Assembly (NCBI RefSeq): GCF_000698595.1
Contig: NZ_JFHC01000020.1
Location: 46,070 to 110,069 of the forward strand
DNA from: Caballeronia glathei
GTDB taxonomy: Bacteria; Pseudomonadota; Gammaproteobacteria; Burkholderiales; Burkholderiaceae
Reading direction: 5' to 3'
Length of the DNA stretch: 64,000 bases
The stretch's first letter is position 1, and each line of letters opens with the position of its first letter. A program made the position numbers and the translations under genes. Below the pieces are notes generated by a model. It saw nothing but the letters and a program-made list of their open reading frames with translations, was not told the origin of the DNA and did not search any database. This document shows, one piece after another, positions 17,358 through 25,639 of the stretch.

Positions 17358-18746
17358 TCACCGCAGCCGGGCGGCGGCATCGCGCAATGCCGTGCGCAGC
17401 CCTTCCTCGATGACCGGGTGATAGAACGGCATGTCGAGCATCGCGTCGACGGTGAGGTTCATCTGAAGCGCCCACGCGAGCAGATGCGCGATGTGCTCGG
17501 CATCCGGCCCGATCCATTCGGCGCCGAGAAAGCGCCGGCTCGTCCGGTCGACGTACACGTGCATCAGGCCTTCGTTGCGCAGCATGACGCGGCTGCGTCC
17601 CTGATCCTCGAAGCTCACCTCGCCGGTGACGAACGTGTTCGCCGCGAGATCCGCGTGCCGGGCGCCGACCATCGCGATGCCGGGGTCGGTGAACGCGATC
17701 GCGAGCGGCGCGCGGCGCCTGAGCGGCGCGACATCGGGAAAGCGCGCGGCGTTCGTGCCTGCGGCGCGGCCTTCGTCGGCGGCTTCGTGCAGCAGCGGCA
17801 GGATGCCGTTGGCGTCGCCCGCGATGAAAACCGGATACGCGCCCGCCTGCAGTGTGGCGGGGTCGTACACGGGTACACCGCGTTCATCGAGCGCAAGCGA
17901 CGTGTGGTTGAGCCCGAGGCCCGCAACGTTCGGCTTGCGGCCGGTCGCAACGAGCACGTAGTCGAACGTGTCGTCGATCAGCGCGCCCGTGTCCGACCGA
18001 TAGCGCAGATGCACGCTGTTTCCTTCGCGGGTCGCGGCCTCCACCGTTGCGCGCGGCTCGAAGTGCAGCGCATGCGCAAAAGTCTTTTCCGCGTAGCCGC
18101 GGATCGCCGGATCGGTCAGCGGACCGACGCGTCCACGCGCGCCGAGCACGCTCACGCGCACGCCGAGCCTCGAAAGCGCCTGCCCGAGTTCCAGCCCGAT
18201 GACGCCCGCGCCGATCACCGCGACGCTGCGCGGCAGGTCGGACCACGCGAACACGTCGTCGTTGACGATGGCCCGGTCGCCGAGCGCGCGGTACATGTCG
18301 GGCATGTCCGGCGTCGAGCCGGTCGCGATCACGATGCTGCGCGCATGCACTTTCGTGTGATCGCCCACTTGCAGCAGGCCGTCGTCGATGAAGCGCGCGT
18401 GGCCGACGAGACGGTCCTCCGCCGGCAGCGCCTCCACGCCTTCCACCACGAAGCCGACGAAGCGGTCGCGCTCGCCTTTCACGCGCTGCATCACCTCGCG
18501 GCCGTCCACGCGGATCGCGCCGTCGACATGGACGCCGAACGGCGCCGTGCGCGCCGCGTCGTGCGCCGCTTCCGCCGCTGCGATGAGAAGCTTGGACGGC
18601 ATGCAGCCCACGCGGGCACAGGTCGTTCCGTAGTGACCGCCTTCGATCAGGATGGTCGAGGCGCCCGCCGCCTTCGCGGCGCGGTATGCCGTCATGCCCG
18701 CGCTTCCGGCGCCGATGACGGCGACGTCGGTATGAAGTGTTTTCAT
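17358..18746 (-). CDS. Dihydrolipoyl dehydrogenase-like pyridine nucleotide-disulfide oxidoreductase
   Basis: 462 residues from the ATG at 18746 (MKTLHTDVAVIGAGSAGMTA). FAD-binding GxGxxG is at 12-17, the redox pair is C43/C48 in GTTCARVGC, a second Rossmann site is VAVIGAGVIGLE, and the C-terminal segment FYHPVIEEGL carries the catalytic His-Glu pair. It is a homodimeric class I flavin disulfide reductase. No lipoyl-dependent complex genes are adjacent, so the physiological partner is unclear; glutaredoxin lies just downstream. It is divergent from an AraC regulator. Confidence 0.9.
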   Translation of the reverse strand: MKTLHTDVAVIGAGSAGMTAYRAAKAAGASTILIEGGHYGTTCARVGCMPSKLLIAAAEAAHDAARTAPFGVHVDGAIRVDGREVMQRVKGERDRFVGFVVEGVEALPAEDRLVGHARFIDDGLLQVGDHTKVHARSIVIATGSTPDMPDMYRALGDRAIVNDDVFAWSDLPRSVAVIGAGVIGLELGQALSRLGVRVSVLGARGRVGPLTDPAIRGYAEKTFAHALHFEPRATVEAATREGNSVHLRYRSDTGALIDDTFDYVLVATGRKPNVAGLGLNHTSLALDERGVPVYDPATLQAGAYPVFIAGDANGILPLLHEAADEGRAAGTNAARFPDVAPLRRRAPLAIAFTDPGIAMVGARHADLAANTFVTGEVSFEDQGRSRVMLRNEGLMHVYVDRTSRRFLGAEWIGPDAEHIAHLLAWALQMNLTVDAMLDMPFYHPVIEEGLRTALRDAAARLR

Positions 18747-18916
18747 GGCATGTCCGATGATGTTTGCTGGTCGCACTGCTGGCGCCGCGAGACGCGATGC
18801 CAGTGCCGTATTGCCGTGCCGGGTAGAATTCATTCGCCCGGCTTGACGTCACTGTATGGCGGCGCGCTGCCGGTGCTAATTCTCAAAACACGCAAAATCA
18901 TGCTCAAGCGGCTCAT

Positions 18917-19912
18917 ATGGATTTGCTAAGTCGACTTCTTTCGCTCATGTCGGTCAGCGGGCGGCTGGACGTGCGGTGCCACTTCGGCGCGCCGTGGGCG
19001 CTGACCGAAAGCCGGGCGGGCGTGCGCGAAATCCCGTACCACGTGCTGATGTCGGGAAGCGCGGTCATCGAGGATGGCAACGGGCCGCCGCAGGCGCTCG
19101 TGGCGGGCGATATCGTCGTGTTTCCGGGCGGCAGCGCGCACCGCATACACGACGGCAGCGGGCAGGCGCCCGTGCCCGGCGTGAAGCGGCAAAGCCTGTC
19201 GCTTGCGGTGTCGGAGAACGAGGGGCCGGGCGAGGGCGCCGATATTCTGTGCGGCCGGTTCCTGCTCGGCGCGGTGCCGGACCGCATGCTGCGCGATCAC
19301 CTGCCGGGGCGGCTCGTCGTGCACACTGCCGCGAGCGCCAACGGCCATGAAAACGGGACCGGCAACGGATCGGCGCCGAGTTCGAGCGGCTCGCGCCTGC
19401 GACGGCTCATCGAACTGATGCGGGAAGAAGCCGTCGACGAAGGGCCCGGCAGCGAGTCGCTCGTGAGCCACCTCTCCGGGGCCCTCTTCGCGCTCACGCT
19501 GCGCTTCGCGAGCGAAGGCACGCAGGCGCCGCTCGGCCTGCTCGCGCTCGCCGGCCGGCCGCGCCTGCAGGCGGCGATTTCCGTGATGTTTGACAAGCCG
19601 GGCGAGGCCTGGACGCTCGATCAGTTCGCGGCGCTATGCAACATGTCGCGGGCCACTTTCGTCCGACAATTCCAGGAAGCGATCGGCCGCTCGGCCACCG
19701 ACGTGCTCACCGAAGTGCGTATGACGATTGCCGGCCGCGCGCTGCTGGAGACGCATGCGCCGGTGGCGGATATCGGTGAATCGGTGGGATATCAGTCGGA
19801 CGCTGCGTTTCAGCGCGTGTTCAAGCGCCATATCGGCGTGACGCCCGCGCGGTGGCGCGCCTCGGGCGGACATCAGCGCATGGATGCGGACGCGGCTGTG
19901 TCCGAAGCCTGA
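18917..19912 (+). CDS. AraC family transcriptional regulator with cupin N-terminus
   Basis: 331 residues. The N-terminal cupin-type sensor (about 5-130; LVAGDIVVFPGGSAHRI) is of the kind annotated as AraC_binding_2/cupin_6. A Gly/Ser-rich linker follows at about 140-155, and then the AraC double helix-turn-helix: WTLDQFAALCNMSRATFVRQF and IGESVGYQSDAAFQRVFKRH. It is divergent from the lipoamide dehydrogenase-like gene across 170 bp and is a plausible regulator of it. These proteins often activate detoxification or oxidoreductase genes. Confidence 0.92.
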   Translation: MDLLSRLLSLMSVSGRLDVRCHFGAPWALTESRAGVREIPYHVLMSGSAVIEDGNGPPQALVAGDIVVFPGGSAHRIHDGSGQAPVPGVKRQSLSLAVSENEGPGEGADILCGRFLLGAVPDRMLRDHLPGRLVVHTAASANGHENGTGNGSAPSSSGSRLRRLIELMREEAVDEGPGSESLVSHLSGALFALTLRFASEGTQAPLGLLALAGRPRLQAAISVMFDKPGEAWTLDQFAALCNMSRATFVRQFQEAIGRSATDVLTEVRMTIAGRALLETHAPVADIGESVGYQSDAAFQRVFKRHIGVTPARWRASGGHQRMDADAAVSEA

Positions 19913-20088
19913 GAGGTTTCCGCGCTCGTTTTACCCAGCGTATTGCGGCGGATTTGGATCCGCTGTTGCAAGAGTCTGTTGCCGTGACCGGCATTGATGC
20001 ATGCGTTCAGGCTTCCTACTATCGTCAAGACACGCGCTGCTCATTTACGGGGCGCAATGGTTCTGGCTTCGATGCGTAGGGGAAGACC

Positions 20089-20424
20089 ATGCTGAAGATG
20101 TCGCTCGAAATGCTTGCGACGGGCGGATTCGTCGCGATTTATTTTTTGCCCGCGATTCTCGCCGACCGGACGAAACGCCGCTCGGTACTGCTGCTCGCGC
20201 TGTTCAATCTGTTGCTCGGCTGGACCGTGGTCGGCTGGCTTGCCGCGCTCTACTGGGCGTTCCATCCGGACAGCGCGAGAAAGCTCGGCCGCATTGTGAG
20301 GAACAATCAGCGGCTCTCCGCGCAGCGCACGATAAACGCGATCGTGGCGCGCGCACACGAGCGCGCCGCACGCGGCGGACGCTTTGACCTCGCGCATGGT
20401 TCCGAGGGCAACAGGAAGTCCTAG
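20089..20424 (+). CDS. Superinfection-immunity-like small membrane protein
   Basis: 111 residues. Two hydrophobic segments (about 8-24 and 32-57) contain FNLLLGWTVVGWLAALYWAF, matching the pattern of the T4 Imm superinfection-immunity family, in which NL.LGWT..GW..AL.WA is conserved. A basic cytoplasmic tail follows (RKLGRIVRNNQR). AGGGGAAG precedes the ATG. Bacterial chromosomal members are common and mostly unstudied; a phage-exclusion role is inferred from the family name and is unproven. Confidence 0.75.
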   Translation: MLKMSLEMLATGGFVAIYFLPAILADRTKRRSVLLLALFNLLLGWTVVGWLAALYWAFHPDSARKLGRIVRNNQRLSAQRTINAIVARAHERAARGGRFDLAHGSEGNRKS

Positions 20425-20518
20425 CGCGTCAGGCCGGCTTTCGTCAGGGCGGGCGGGGCGAGGTGTTGGTGCACGGTGACGCGAACGTCCCCGCGCGCAT
20501 GGCGGCTACCCGCGCGCG

Positions 20519-20818
20519 TCATTGCTTGACCTTGCCGGTCTCCGCTCCCCCCGACGCCCCTTGCGGCGACATTGCGCTTTCGCGCTTCTGCATCAGCGAG
20601 CCCTGCGCGCCCGTCTTGCCATCTTCCGTGCCAGCTGCGTGTCCCATCGCCTGACCGGCGCTGCCTGGCTGTACGCCCTTGCCCGCCTGCTGTCCGGCTT
20701 GTTGTCCGCCTGTCTGCTGTCCACTCGTGCTGTTCGTCTGCGCAAGCGCGGATGTGCCCGTCATGGCCACACCCGCCACTAGCGTGAGCGAGCACAGCAC
20801 CGTCGTTAGCCGTTTCAT
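20519..20818 (-). CDS. Small Gln/Gly-rich exported protein
   Basis: 99 residues. The signal peptide MKRLTTVLCSLTLVAGVAMT...SALAQ ends in an AxA-type site. The mature part is low complexity, with repeats of GQQAGG/GQQAGKG and no cysteine. No family is recognised. It is probably periplasmic or secreted. It is monocistronic and convergent with the superinfection-immunity-like gene. Similar small exported proteins with unknown roles are common in this bacterial family. Confidence 0.65.
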   Translation of the reverse strand: MKRLTTVLCSLTLVAGVAMTGTSALAQTNSTSGQQTGGQQAGQQAGKGVQPGSAGQAMGHAAGTEDGKTGAQGSLMQKRESAMSPQGASGGAETGKVKQ

Positions 20819-20928
20819 CGTCGTCTCCTGTTCCGGCAGCGCTCGAATCGCTGCGTCGGCACTGGATGAGCAGCACGCGCCGTGCCCAGCTGTAGGCTTC
20901 CGGTAAGCCTCGGCGTCCGACTAGAGCA

Positions 20929-20963
20929 AGAACGTACGCGTTCTGGTACAAATCGATACAAAT
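20929..20963. promoter_or_regulatory. Inverted and direct repeats upstream of the molybdenum hydroxylase operon
   Basis: AGAACG-N4-CGTTCT (20929-20944) is followed at once by two copies of TACAAAT (20947-20953 and 20957-20963), 10 bp apart, one helical turn. The group lies about 120-150 bp before the operon start at 21083. A regulator site is likely but no regulator gene is adjacent. Confidence 0.45.
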
Positions 20964-21082
20964 GATCCCTGACGCCGGTGCAAGCGCGTCGTGCCTGTTG
21001 CTGCGTGCTTGCGCATCGAAAGCAGGCGGGCGGCGCTGCAAGGGGCAAAAAACAAAAACCGTACCCACAATTGGAGTTGCAC

Positions 21083-21541
21083 ATGACAACGACGCTCAAC
21101 GTCAATGGTCAGGACCATACGGTCGATGCTCCCCCGGACATGCCCCTGCTATGGGTGCTGCGCGACCTCGTCGGCCTGACGGGAACCAAATTCGGCTGCG
21201 GCATTGCGCAGTGCGGCGCGTGCACGGTCCACCTCGACGGCGAGGCGGTGCGCTCGTGCGTCCTGCCGGTCGCCGCGGTGCAGAGCCGCAAGGTGACGAC
21301 CATCGAAGCGGTGGGCAGCACGCCCGCGGGCAAGAAGATTCAGGACGCGTGGAAGGCGCTCGACGTCGTGCAGTGCGGCTATTGCCAGTCGGGCCAGGTG
21401 ATGTCCGCGGCGTCGCTGATCGCGGCCAATCCGAACCCGAGCGACGCCGACATCGACGCCGCGATGGACGGCAACATCTGCCGCTGCGGCACGTACAACC
21501 GGATTCGCGCGGCGATCAAGCACGCCGCGAAGGGAGCCTGA
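21083..21541 (+). CDS. 2Fe-2S subunit of a molybdenum hydroxylase (IorA/AldF-like)
   Basis: 152 residues from the ATG at 21083, with TTGGAG before it. The plant-ferredoxin-type cluster is held by C39, C44, C47 and C59 ([10 protein letters not shown]) and the second cluster by C98, C101, C133 and C135 ([14 protein letters not shown]). It has no signal peptide of its own; its partner has a Tat signal, so it is probably carried across the membrane folded with that subunit. The next gene starts 1 bp after its stop. It relays electrons from the molybdenum centre toward the cytochrome subunit. Confidence 0.93.
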   Translation: MTTTLNVNGQDHTVDAPPDMPLLWVLRDLVGLTGTKFGCGIAQCGACTVHLDGEAVRSCVLPVAAVQSRKVTTIEAVGSTPAGKKIQDAWKALDVVQCGYCQSGQVMSAASLIAANPNPSDADIDAAMDGNICRCGTYNRIRAAIKHAAKGA

Positions 21542-21542
21542 C

Positions 21543-23789
21543 ATGTCGCAAGGGCTACTCGATGCGCAGAACGGGCACCCGGACAAGCGCGGCGTCACCC
21601 GGCGCACGTTCCTCAAGTTCGGCTTCACGGTGGGCGCGGCGGCGGGCGGCGGGCTGATGCTCGGCTTCAGCTTTCCCGCGGCCGGCGAAGGGCAGGGCGC
21701 GCCGGGCACTCAAGGCGCGCGATCGGTGATCGGCGGCGACGGTATCGAAACGCCGCAGGACGGCGTGTTCGCGCCGAACGCGTTCGTGCAGATCGACCGC
21801 GCGGGCAAGGTGACGCTCGTGATTCCCAAGGTCGAGATGGGGCAGGGCGTCTACACGTCGATACCGATGCTGATCGCGGAAGAACTCGAAGTGCCGATCG
21901 AGAGTGTCGTGATCGACCATGCGCCGCCCGATGCGAAGCTCTTCACGGACCCGCTGCTCGGCGGCCAGCTGACGGGCGGCTCGACCTCGATCCGTTACGC
22001 ATGGGAGCCGATGCGCAAGGCGGGCGCCGCGGCTCGCGTGCTGCTCGTGTCGGCGGCGGCAGGGCAGTGGCAGGTCGACCCGGCGAGCTGCCGCGCGGAG
22101 GGCGGCAAGGTCGTGCATGCGGCGAGCAGCCGCTCGATCGGCTACGGCGAGCTCGTCGATGCCGCCGCGAAGCTGCCTGCGCCGCAGAACGTGCCGCTCA
22201 AGGACCCGAAGGACTTCAGGCTGATCGGCACGGCGGTGAAGCGCCTCGACTCGCCGGAGAAGATCGACGGCGCCGCGATGTACGGCCTCGACGTGCGCGT
22301 GCCCGGCATGAAGTACGCGGTGATCGTGAACTGCCCGGTGTTCGGCGGCACGGTCGCGCGCGTGGACGACACCAACGCGAAGAAGATCCCGGGCGTGCGC
22401 CAGGTCGTGAAGGCCGACAACGCAGTGGCGGTGGTCGGCGATCACACGTGGGCCGCGAAGCGCGGCGCGTCGGCGCTCGTGATCGAATGGAACGAGGGCA
22501 AGGGTGCGACCTTGCAGATGCAGCAGCTCGTCGACGACCTCGCGAACGCCTCGAAGCGCGACGGCGCGGTCGCGCGCAAGGACGGCGACATCGACAAGGG
22601 CTTCAGGGATGCGAAGACGCGCGTCGATGCCGTCTATCAGCAGCCGTTCCTCGCGCACGCGACGATGGAGCCGGTCAACTGCACGGTGCACGTGCGCGCG
22701 GACGGCTGCGACGTCTGGGTCGGCACGCAGGTGCCCACGCGCGCGGTCGATACCGCCGCGAAGGTCACGGGCCTTCCCGCCGACAAGATCGTGATCCACA
22801 ACCACCTGCTCGGCGGCGGCTTTGGCCGCCGGCTGGAGACGGACTTCATCGAGCAGGCGGTGAAGATCGGCAAGCAGGTGGACGGCCCCGTGAAGGTCGT
22901 CTACATGCGCGACGAGGACATCCAGCACGACATGTTCCGTCCGTACTACTACGACGTGATTTCGGCCGGGCTCGATGCGAACGGCAAGCCGGTGGCGTGG
23001 AAGCATCGCATCGTCGGGTCGTCGATCCTGGCGCGCTTCGCGCCGCCCGCGATCAAGGACGGCGTCGATCCCGACGCGGTCGAGGTCGCGGCCGATCTTC
23101 CGTACGACCTTCCAAACCAGCTCGTCGATTACGTGCGGCAGGAGCCGCGCGACATCCCCACCGCGTTCTGGCGCGGCGTCGGTCCGACGCGCGGGACGTT
23201 CGTCGTGGAGAGCTTCATCGACGAACTCGCGGTGCAGGCGAAAGCCGACCCGGTGCAGTATCGCCGCGACCTGCTCGCGAAGACGCCGCGTGCGCGCAAC
23301 GTGCTCGATGTCGCGGCGCACGCCGCCGCCTGGGGCAAGACGGTGCCGAAGGGGCAGGGGCGCGGCGTATCGGTGATGCACGCGTTCGGCAGCTTCTTCG
23401 CGATGGTGGCGGACGTCACGGTCGCGAACGGCGAGGTCGCGGTGAACCGCGTGGTGTGCGCGGTGGATTGCGGCATGGTGGTCAATCCCGACACGGTCGA
23501 GGCGCAGATCCAGGGCGGCGTGATCTTCGCCATCACGGCGGTGCTTCACGGCGAGATCACGATCAAGGACGGCCGTGTCGAGCAGACCAACTTCACCGAC
23601 TACCCCGTGCTGCGGCTCTCCCAGACACCGCCGATCGAGGTGCATATCGTGAAGAGCACGGAGGCGCCGGGCGGCATCGGCGAACCGGGCACGGCCGCGC
23701 TCATGCCCGCGCTCGCCAATGCGATCTACGCGGCGACCGGCAAGCGTCTGCGGCAGCTACCGGTGGGTCGTCAACTGCAAACCGCGTGA
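21543..23789 (+). CDS. Tat-exported molybdopterin-binding subunit (isoquinoline 1-oxidoreductase beta/AldH-like)
   Basis: 748 residues. A Tat motif TRRTFLKFGF (about 19-28) precedes a hydrophobic stretch, so the protein is exported folded. Molybdopterin family marks are GQGVYTSIPMLIAEELEV and HNHLLGGGFGRRLE, and the catalytic glutamate E714 is in GGIGEPG. There is no FAD subunit in the operon. With the 2Fe-2S subunit before it and a tri-haem cytochrome after it, the set matches the three-subunit membrane aldehyde dehydrogenases of acetic acid bacteria (AldFGH) as well as IorAB. It probably oxidises aldehydes or N-heterocycles in the periplasm. Confidence 0.92.
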   Translation: MSQGLLDAQNGHPDKRGVTRRTFLKFGFTVGAAAGGGLMLGFSFPAAGEGQGAPGTQGARSVIGGDGIETPQDGVFAPNAFVQIDRAGKVTLVIPKVEMGQGVYTSIPMLIAEELEVPIESVVIDHAPPDAKLFTDPLLGGQLTGGSTSIRYAWEPMRKAGAAARVLLVSAAAGQWQVDPASCRAEGGKVVHAASSRSIGYGELVDAAAKLPAPQNVPLKDPKDFRLIGTAVKRLDSPEKIDGAAMYGLDVRVPGMKYAVIVNCPVFGGTVARVDDTNAKKIPGVRQVVKADNAVAVVGDHTWAAKRGASALVIEWNEGKGATLQMQQLVDDLANASKRDGAVARKDGDIDKGFRDAKTRVDAVYQQPFLAHATMEPVNCTVHVRADGCDVWVGTQVPTRAVDTAAKVTGLPADKIVIHNHLLGGGFGRRLETDFIEQAVKIGKQVDGPVKVVYMRDEDIQHDMFRPYYYDVISAGLDANGKPVAWKHRIVGSSILARFAPPAIKDGVDPDAVEVAADLPYDLPNQLVDYVRQEPRDIPTAFWRGVGPTRGTFVVESFIDELAVQAKADPVQYRRDLLAKTPRARNVLDVAAHAAAWGKTVPKGQGRGVSVMHAFGSFFAMVADVTVANGEVAVNRVVCAVDCGMVVNPDTVEAQIQGGVIFAITAVLHGEITIKDGRVEQTNFTDYPVLRLSQTPPIEVHIVKSTEAPGGIGEPGTAALMPALANAIYAATGKRLRQLPVGRQLQTA

Positions 23790-23800
23790 GGAGAAGCGTC

Positions 23801-25078
23801 ATGACGAAAAGACTCGTTGCGGCCATCGCGCTCGCTGTGCCCCTTGCGTGGTCGGGGCTCGCGCACGCCGCCGCGGATGACGACGCGCTCGTCGCACGCG
23901 GTGCCTATCTTTCAAAGGCCGGCGATTGCGCCGCGTGTCACTCGGCGCCGAAGGGCAAGCCTTTCGCGGGCGGCCTTCCGATGACCACGCCGATGGGCCG
24001 CATCTATACGACCAACATCACGCCGGACCCGGACACGGGCATCGGCACGTGGAGCGAGGCGGACTTCGAGCGGGCGCTCAGGCAGGGCGTCGCGAAGGAC
24101 GGGCACAACCTCTATCCGGCGATGCCGTATCCGTCGTACGCGAAGGTGCGCGACGACGACGTGAAGGCGCTCTATGCGTATTTCATGAAGGGCGTGGCAC
24201 CGGTCAGGCAGGCCAACCGCGCCGCCGATATTCCCTTCCCGATGAACATGCGCTGGCCGCTGAAGATCTGGAACGCGGTCTTCCTCGAGAAGGGCGTGTA
24301 CCAGGACAGGAGCGGCAAGGACGTCGCGTGGAATCGCGGCGCCTACCTCATCCAGGGCCTCGGGCACTGCGGCTCGTGCCACACGCCGCGCGGCGTCGCG
24401 TTCCAGGAGAAAGCGCTCGACGAAACCGGCGGCGCCTATCTGACGGGCGCGCTGCTCGACGGCTGGTTCGCATCGAACCTGACGGGCGAGCACAACGTCG
24501 GGCTCGGCCGATGGTCCGAAGCTCAGGTCGCGGAGTTCCTGAAGACCGGGGCCAACGCGCATGCATCGGCGTTCGGTTCGATGACGGACGTGATCAACAA
24601 CAGCACGCAGGCGATGAACGGCGAGGACATCACCGCGATGGCACGCTACCTGAAGTCACTGCCCGCCGCCGGCGGCACGAACGCGCCGCGCTATGCCTAT
24701 GATCCGAACGTGACGAAGGTGTCGCTTGCGCGCCCCGCGAGCGATGCCGGAGCCAAGGTCTACACCGCGTACTGCATGCACTGCCATGGCGTGGACGGCA
24801 AGGGCTATGCGCCGTTGCTCGCGCCGCTCGCGGGCAATCCGAACGTGATGGAGAAGGACCCGTCGTCGCTCATCAACGTGACGCTCAATGGCGCGCACGT
24901 CCTCGTGATTCAGGGCATCCCCGCCGCGTATCCGATGCCGAAATACGCTCCGGTGCTGAACGACCAGCAGATCGCCGACGTGCTCACGTTCATCCGTGCA
25001 GGGTGGAACAACGGCGCGCCTGCGGTGGCCGCGACCGAGGTCGCCAAGCTGCGCAAGTCGACTCAGGCGGCAGACTGA
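23801..25078 (+). CDS. Tri-haem cytochrome c subunit
   Basis: 425 residues. A Sec signal peptide ending near AHAA is followed by three CxxCH haem sites: CAACH (43-47), CGSCH (190-194) and CMHCH (325-329). Three cytochrome c domains fit the alcohol/aldehyde dehydrogenase cytochrome subunit family. GAGGAG overlapping the stop of the previous gene serves as ribosome site, so translation is coupled. It takes electrons from the molybdenum hydroxylase and passes them to quinone or a terminal oxidase at the outer face of the inner membrane. Confidence 0.94.
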   Translation: MTKRLVAAIALAVPLAWSGLAHAAADDDALVARGAYLSKAGDCAACHSAPKGKPFAGGLPMTTPMGRIYTTNITPDPDTGIGTWSEADFERALRQGVAKDGHNLYPAMPYPSYAKVRDDDVKALYAYFMKGVAPVRQANRAADIPFPMNMRWPLKIWNAVFLEKGVYQDRSGKDVAWNRGAYLIQGLGHCGSCHTPRGVAFQEKALDETGGAYLTGALLDGWFASNLTGEHNVGLGRWSEAQVAEFLKTGANAHASAFGSMTDVINNSTQAMNGEDITAMARYLKSLPAAGGTNAPRYAYDPNVTKVSLARPASDAGAKVYTAYCMHCHGVDGKGYAPLLAPLAGNPNVMEKDPSSLINVTLNGAHVLVIQGIPAAYPMPKYAPVLNDQQIADVLTFIRAGWNNGAPAVAATEVAKLRKSTQAAD

Positions 25079-25100
25079 GCACGGTCAGCGGCTCATGACT

Positions 25101-25140
25101 GACTGCGCCCGGTGCGACGATCGTCGCACCGGGCGCAGTC
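25101..25140. terminator. 40-bp perfect palindrome after the cytochrome gene
   Basis: An 18-bp stem (25101-25118 with 25123-25140) closes on the loop GATC, itself a palindrome, so all 40 bp are self-complementary. It starts 22 bp after the cytochrome stop and ends 16 bp before the end of the convergent small gene. No T tract follows. Most likely it is a two-way terminator. Confidence 0.65.
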
Positions 25141-25156
25141 GCATTCACGCACACGC

Positions 25157-25405
25157 TTACTGCGTGACTTCGGCCGTCTGCGTCGAGCGGGCGCCATCGC
25201 CTTGCGCGGCCTTTGCCCACACGGCGTCTTCCTGGCCTTTCGCCTGTTCGGCGGCCACTGTGAGCGCGCTCACGCCACGCTGCGACGCGGGCGCGCCTTC
25301 GGACGCGCTGTAGTACGGGGCGGGTCCGTAGCCGCTCGCGAACGCGGGTGCTGCGAGAACCGATGCTGCCGCAACGAGGACGGCCGTCAGATAACGCTTG
25401 CTCAT
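25157..25405 (-). CDS. Small exported protein of unknown function
   Basis: 82 residues with a signal peptide (MSKRYLTAVLVAAASVLAAPAFA). The mature part, with YYSASEGAPASQRG and then TVAAEQAKGQEDAVWAKAAQG, is not a clear DUF4148 match, although size and style are similar. It is convergent with the cytochrome gene across the long palindrome. It is probably periplasmic. The role is unknown. Confidence 0.7.
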   Translation of the reverse strand: MSKRYLTAVLVAAASVLAAPAFASGYGPAPYYSASEGAPASQRGVSALTVAAEQAKGQEDAVWAKAAQGDGARSTQTAEVTQ

Positions 25406-25517
25406 GATCGTGCTCCTGATAGGGTTTAATAATCACTTCATCAGCCTCGCTCCGCTGTCTGTCGCGATCGACCTAACGAAATGTGAGCCCAGTGTACGTA
25501 GGGAGCGCGAAGTTTTA

Positions 25518-25551
25518 ATCCCCCCAAAAGCGCATATTGTTTTCGGGGGAT
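25518..25551. repeat. Inverted repeat between the small exported gene and LysR
   Basis: ATCCCCCCAAAA (25518-25529) pairs with TTTTCGGGGGAT (25540-25551) with one C-C mismatch and a 10-base loop. It lies 88 bp past the end of the LysR gene read on the minus strand, so it may end that transcript; no clean T tract follows. The 234-bp gap 25406-25639 holds nothing else I can name. Confidence 0.4.
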
Positions 25552-25639
25552 CCGAACAATCCGGGCATCCGAATAGTTCGGTAACCGTTCCATTCGTATC
25601 CGCTCGTATCGGTGCATTGTGCGAAGCCCGCTTCGCGCG

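Noticed and set aside
21555..23645. A 696-residue open frame on the - strand
   Set aside because: It is the antisense shadow of the molybdopterin subunit with no recognisable motif and no ribosome site.
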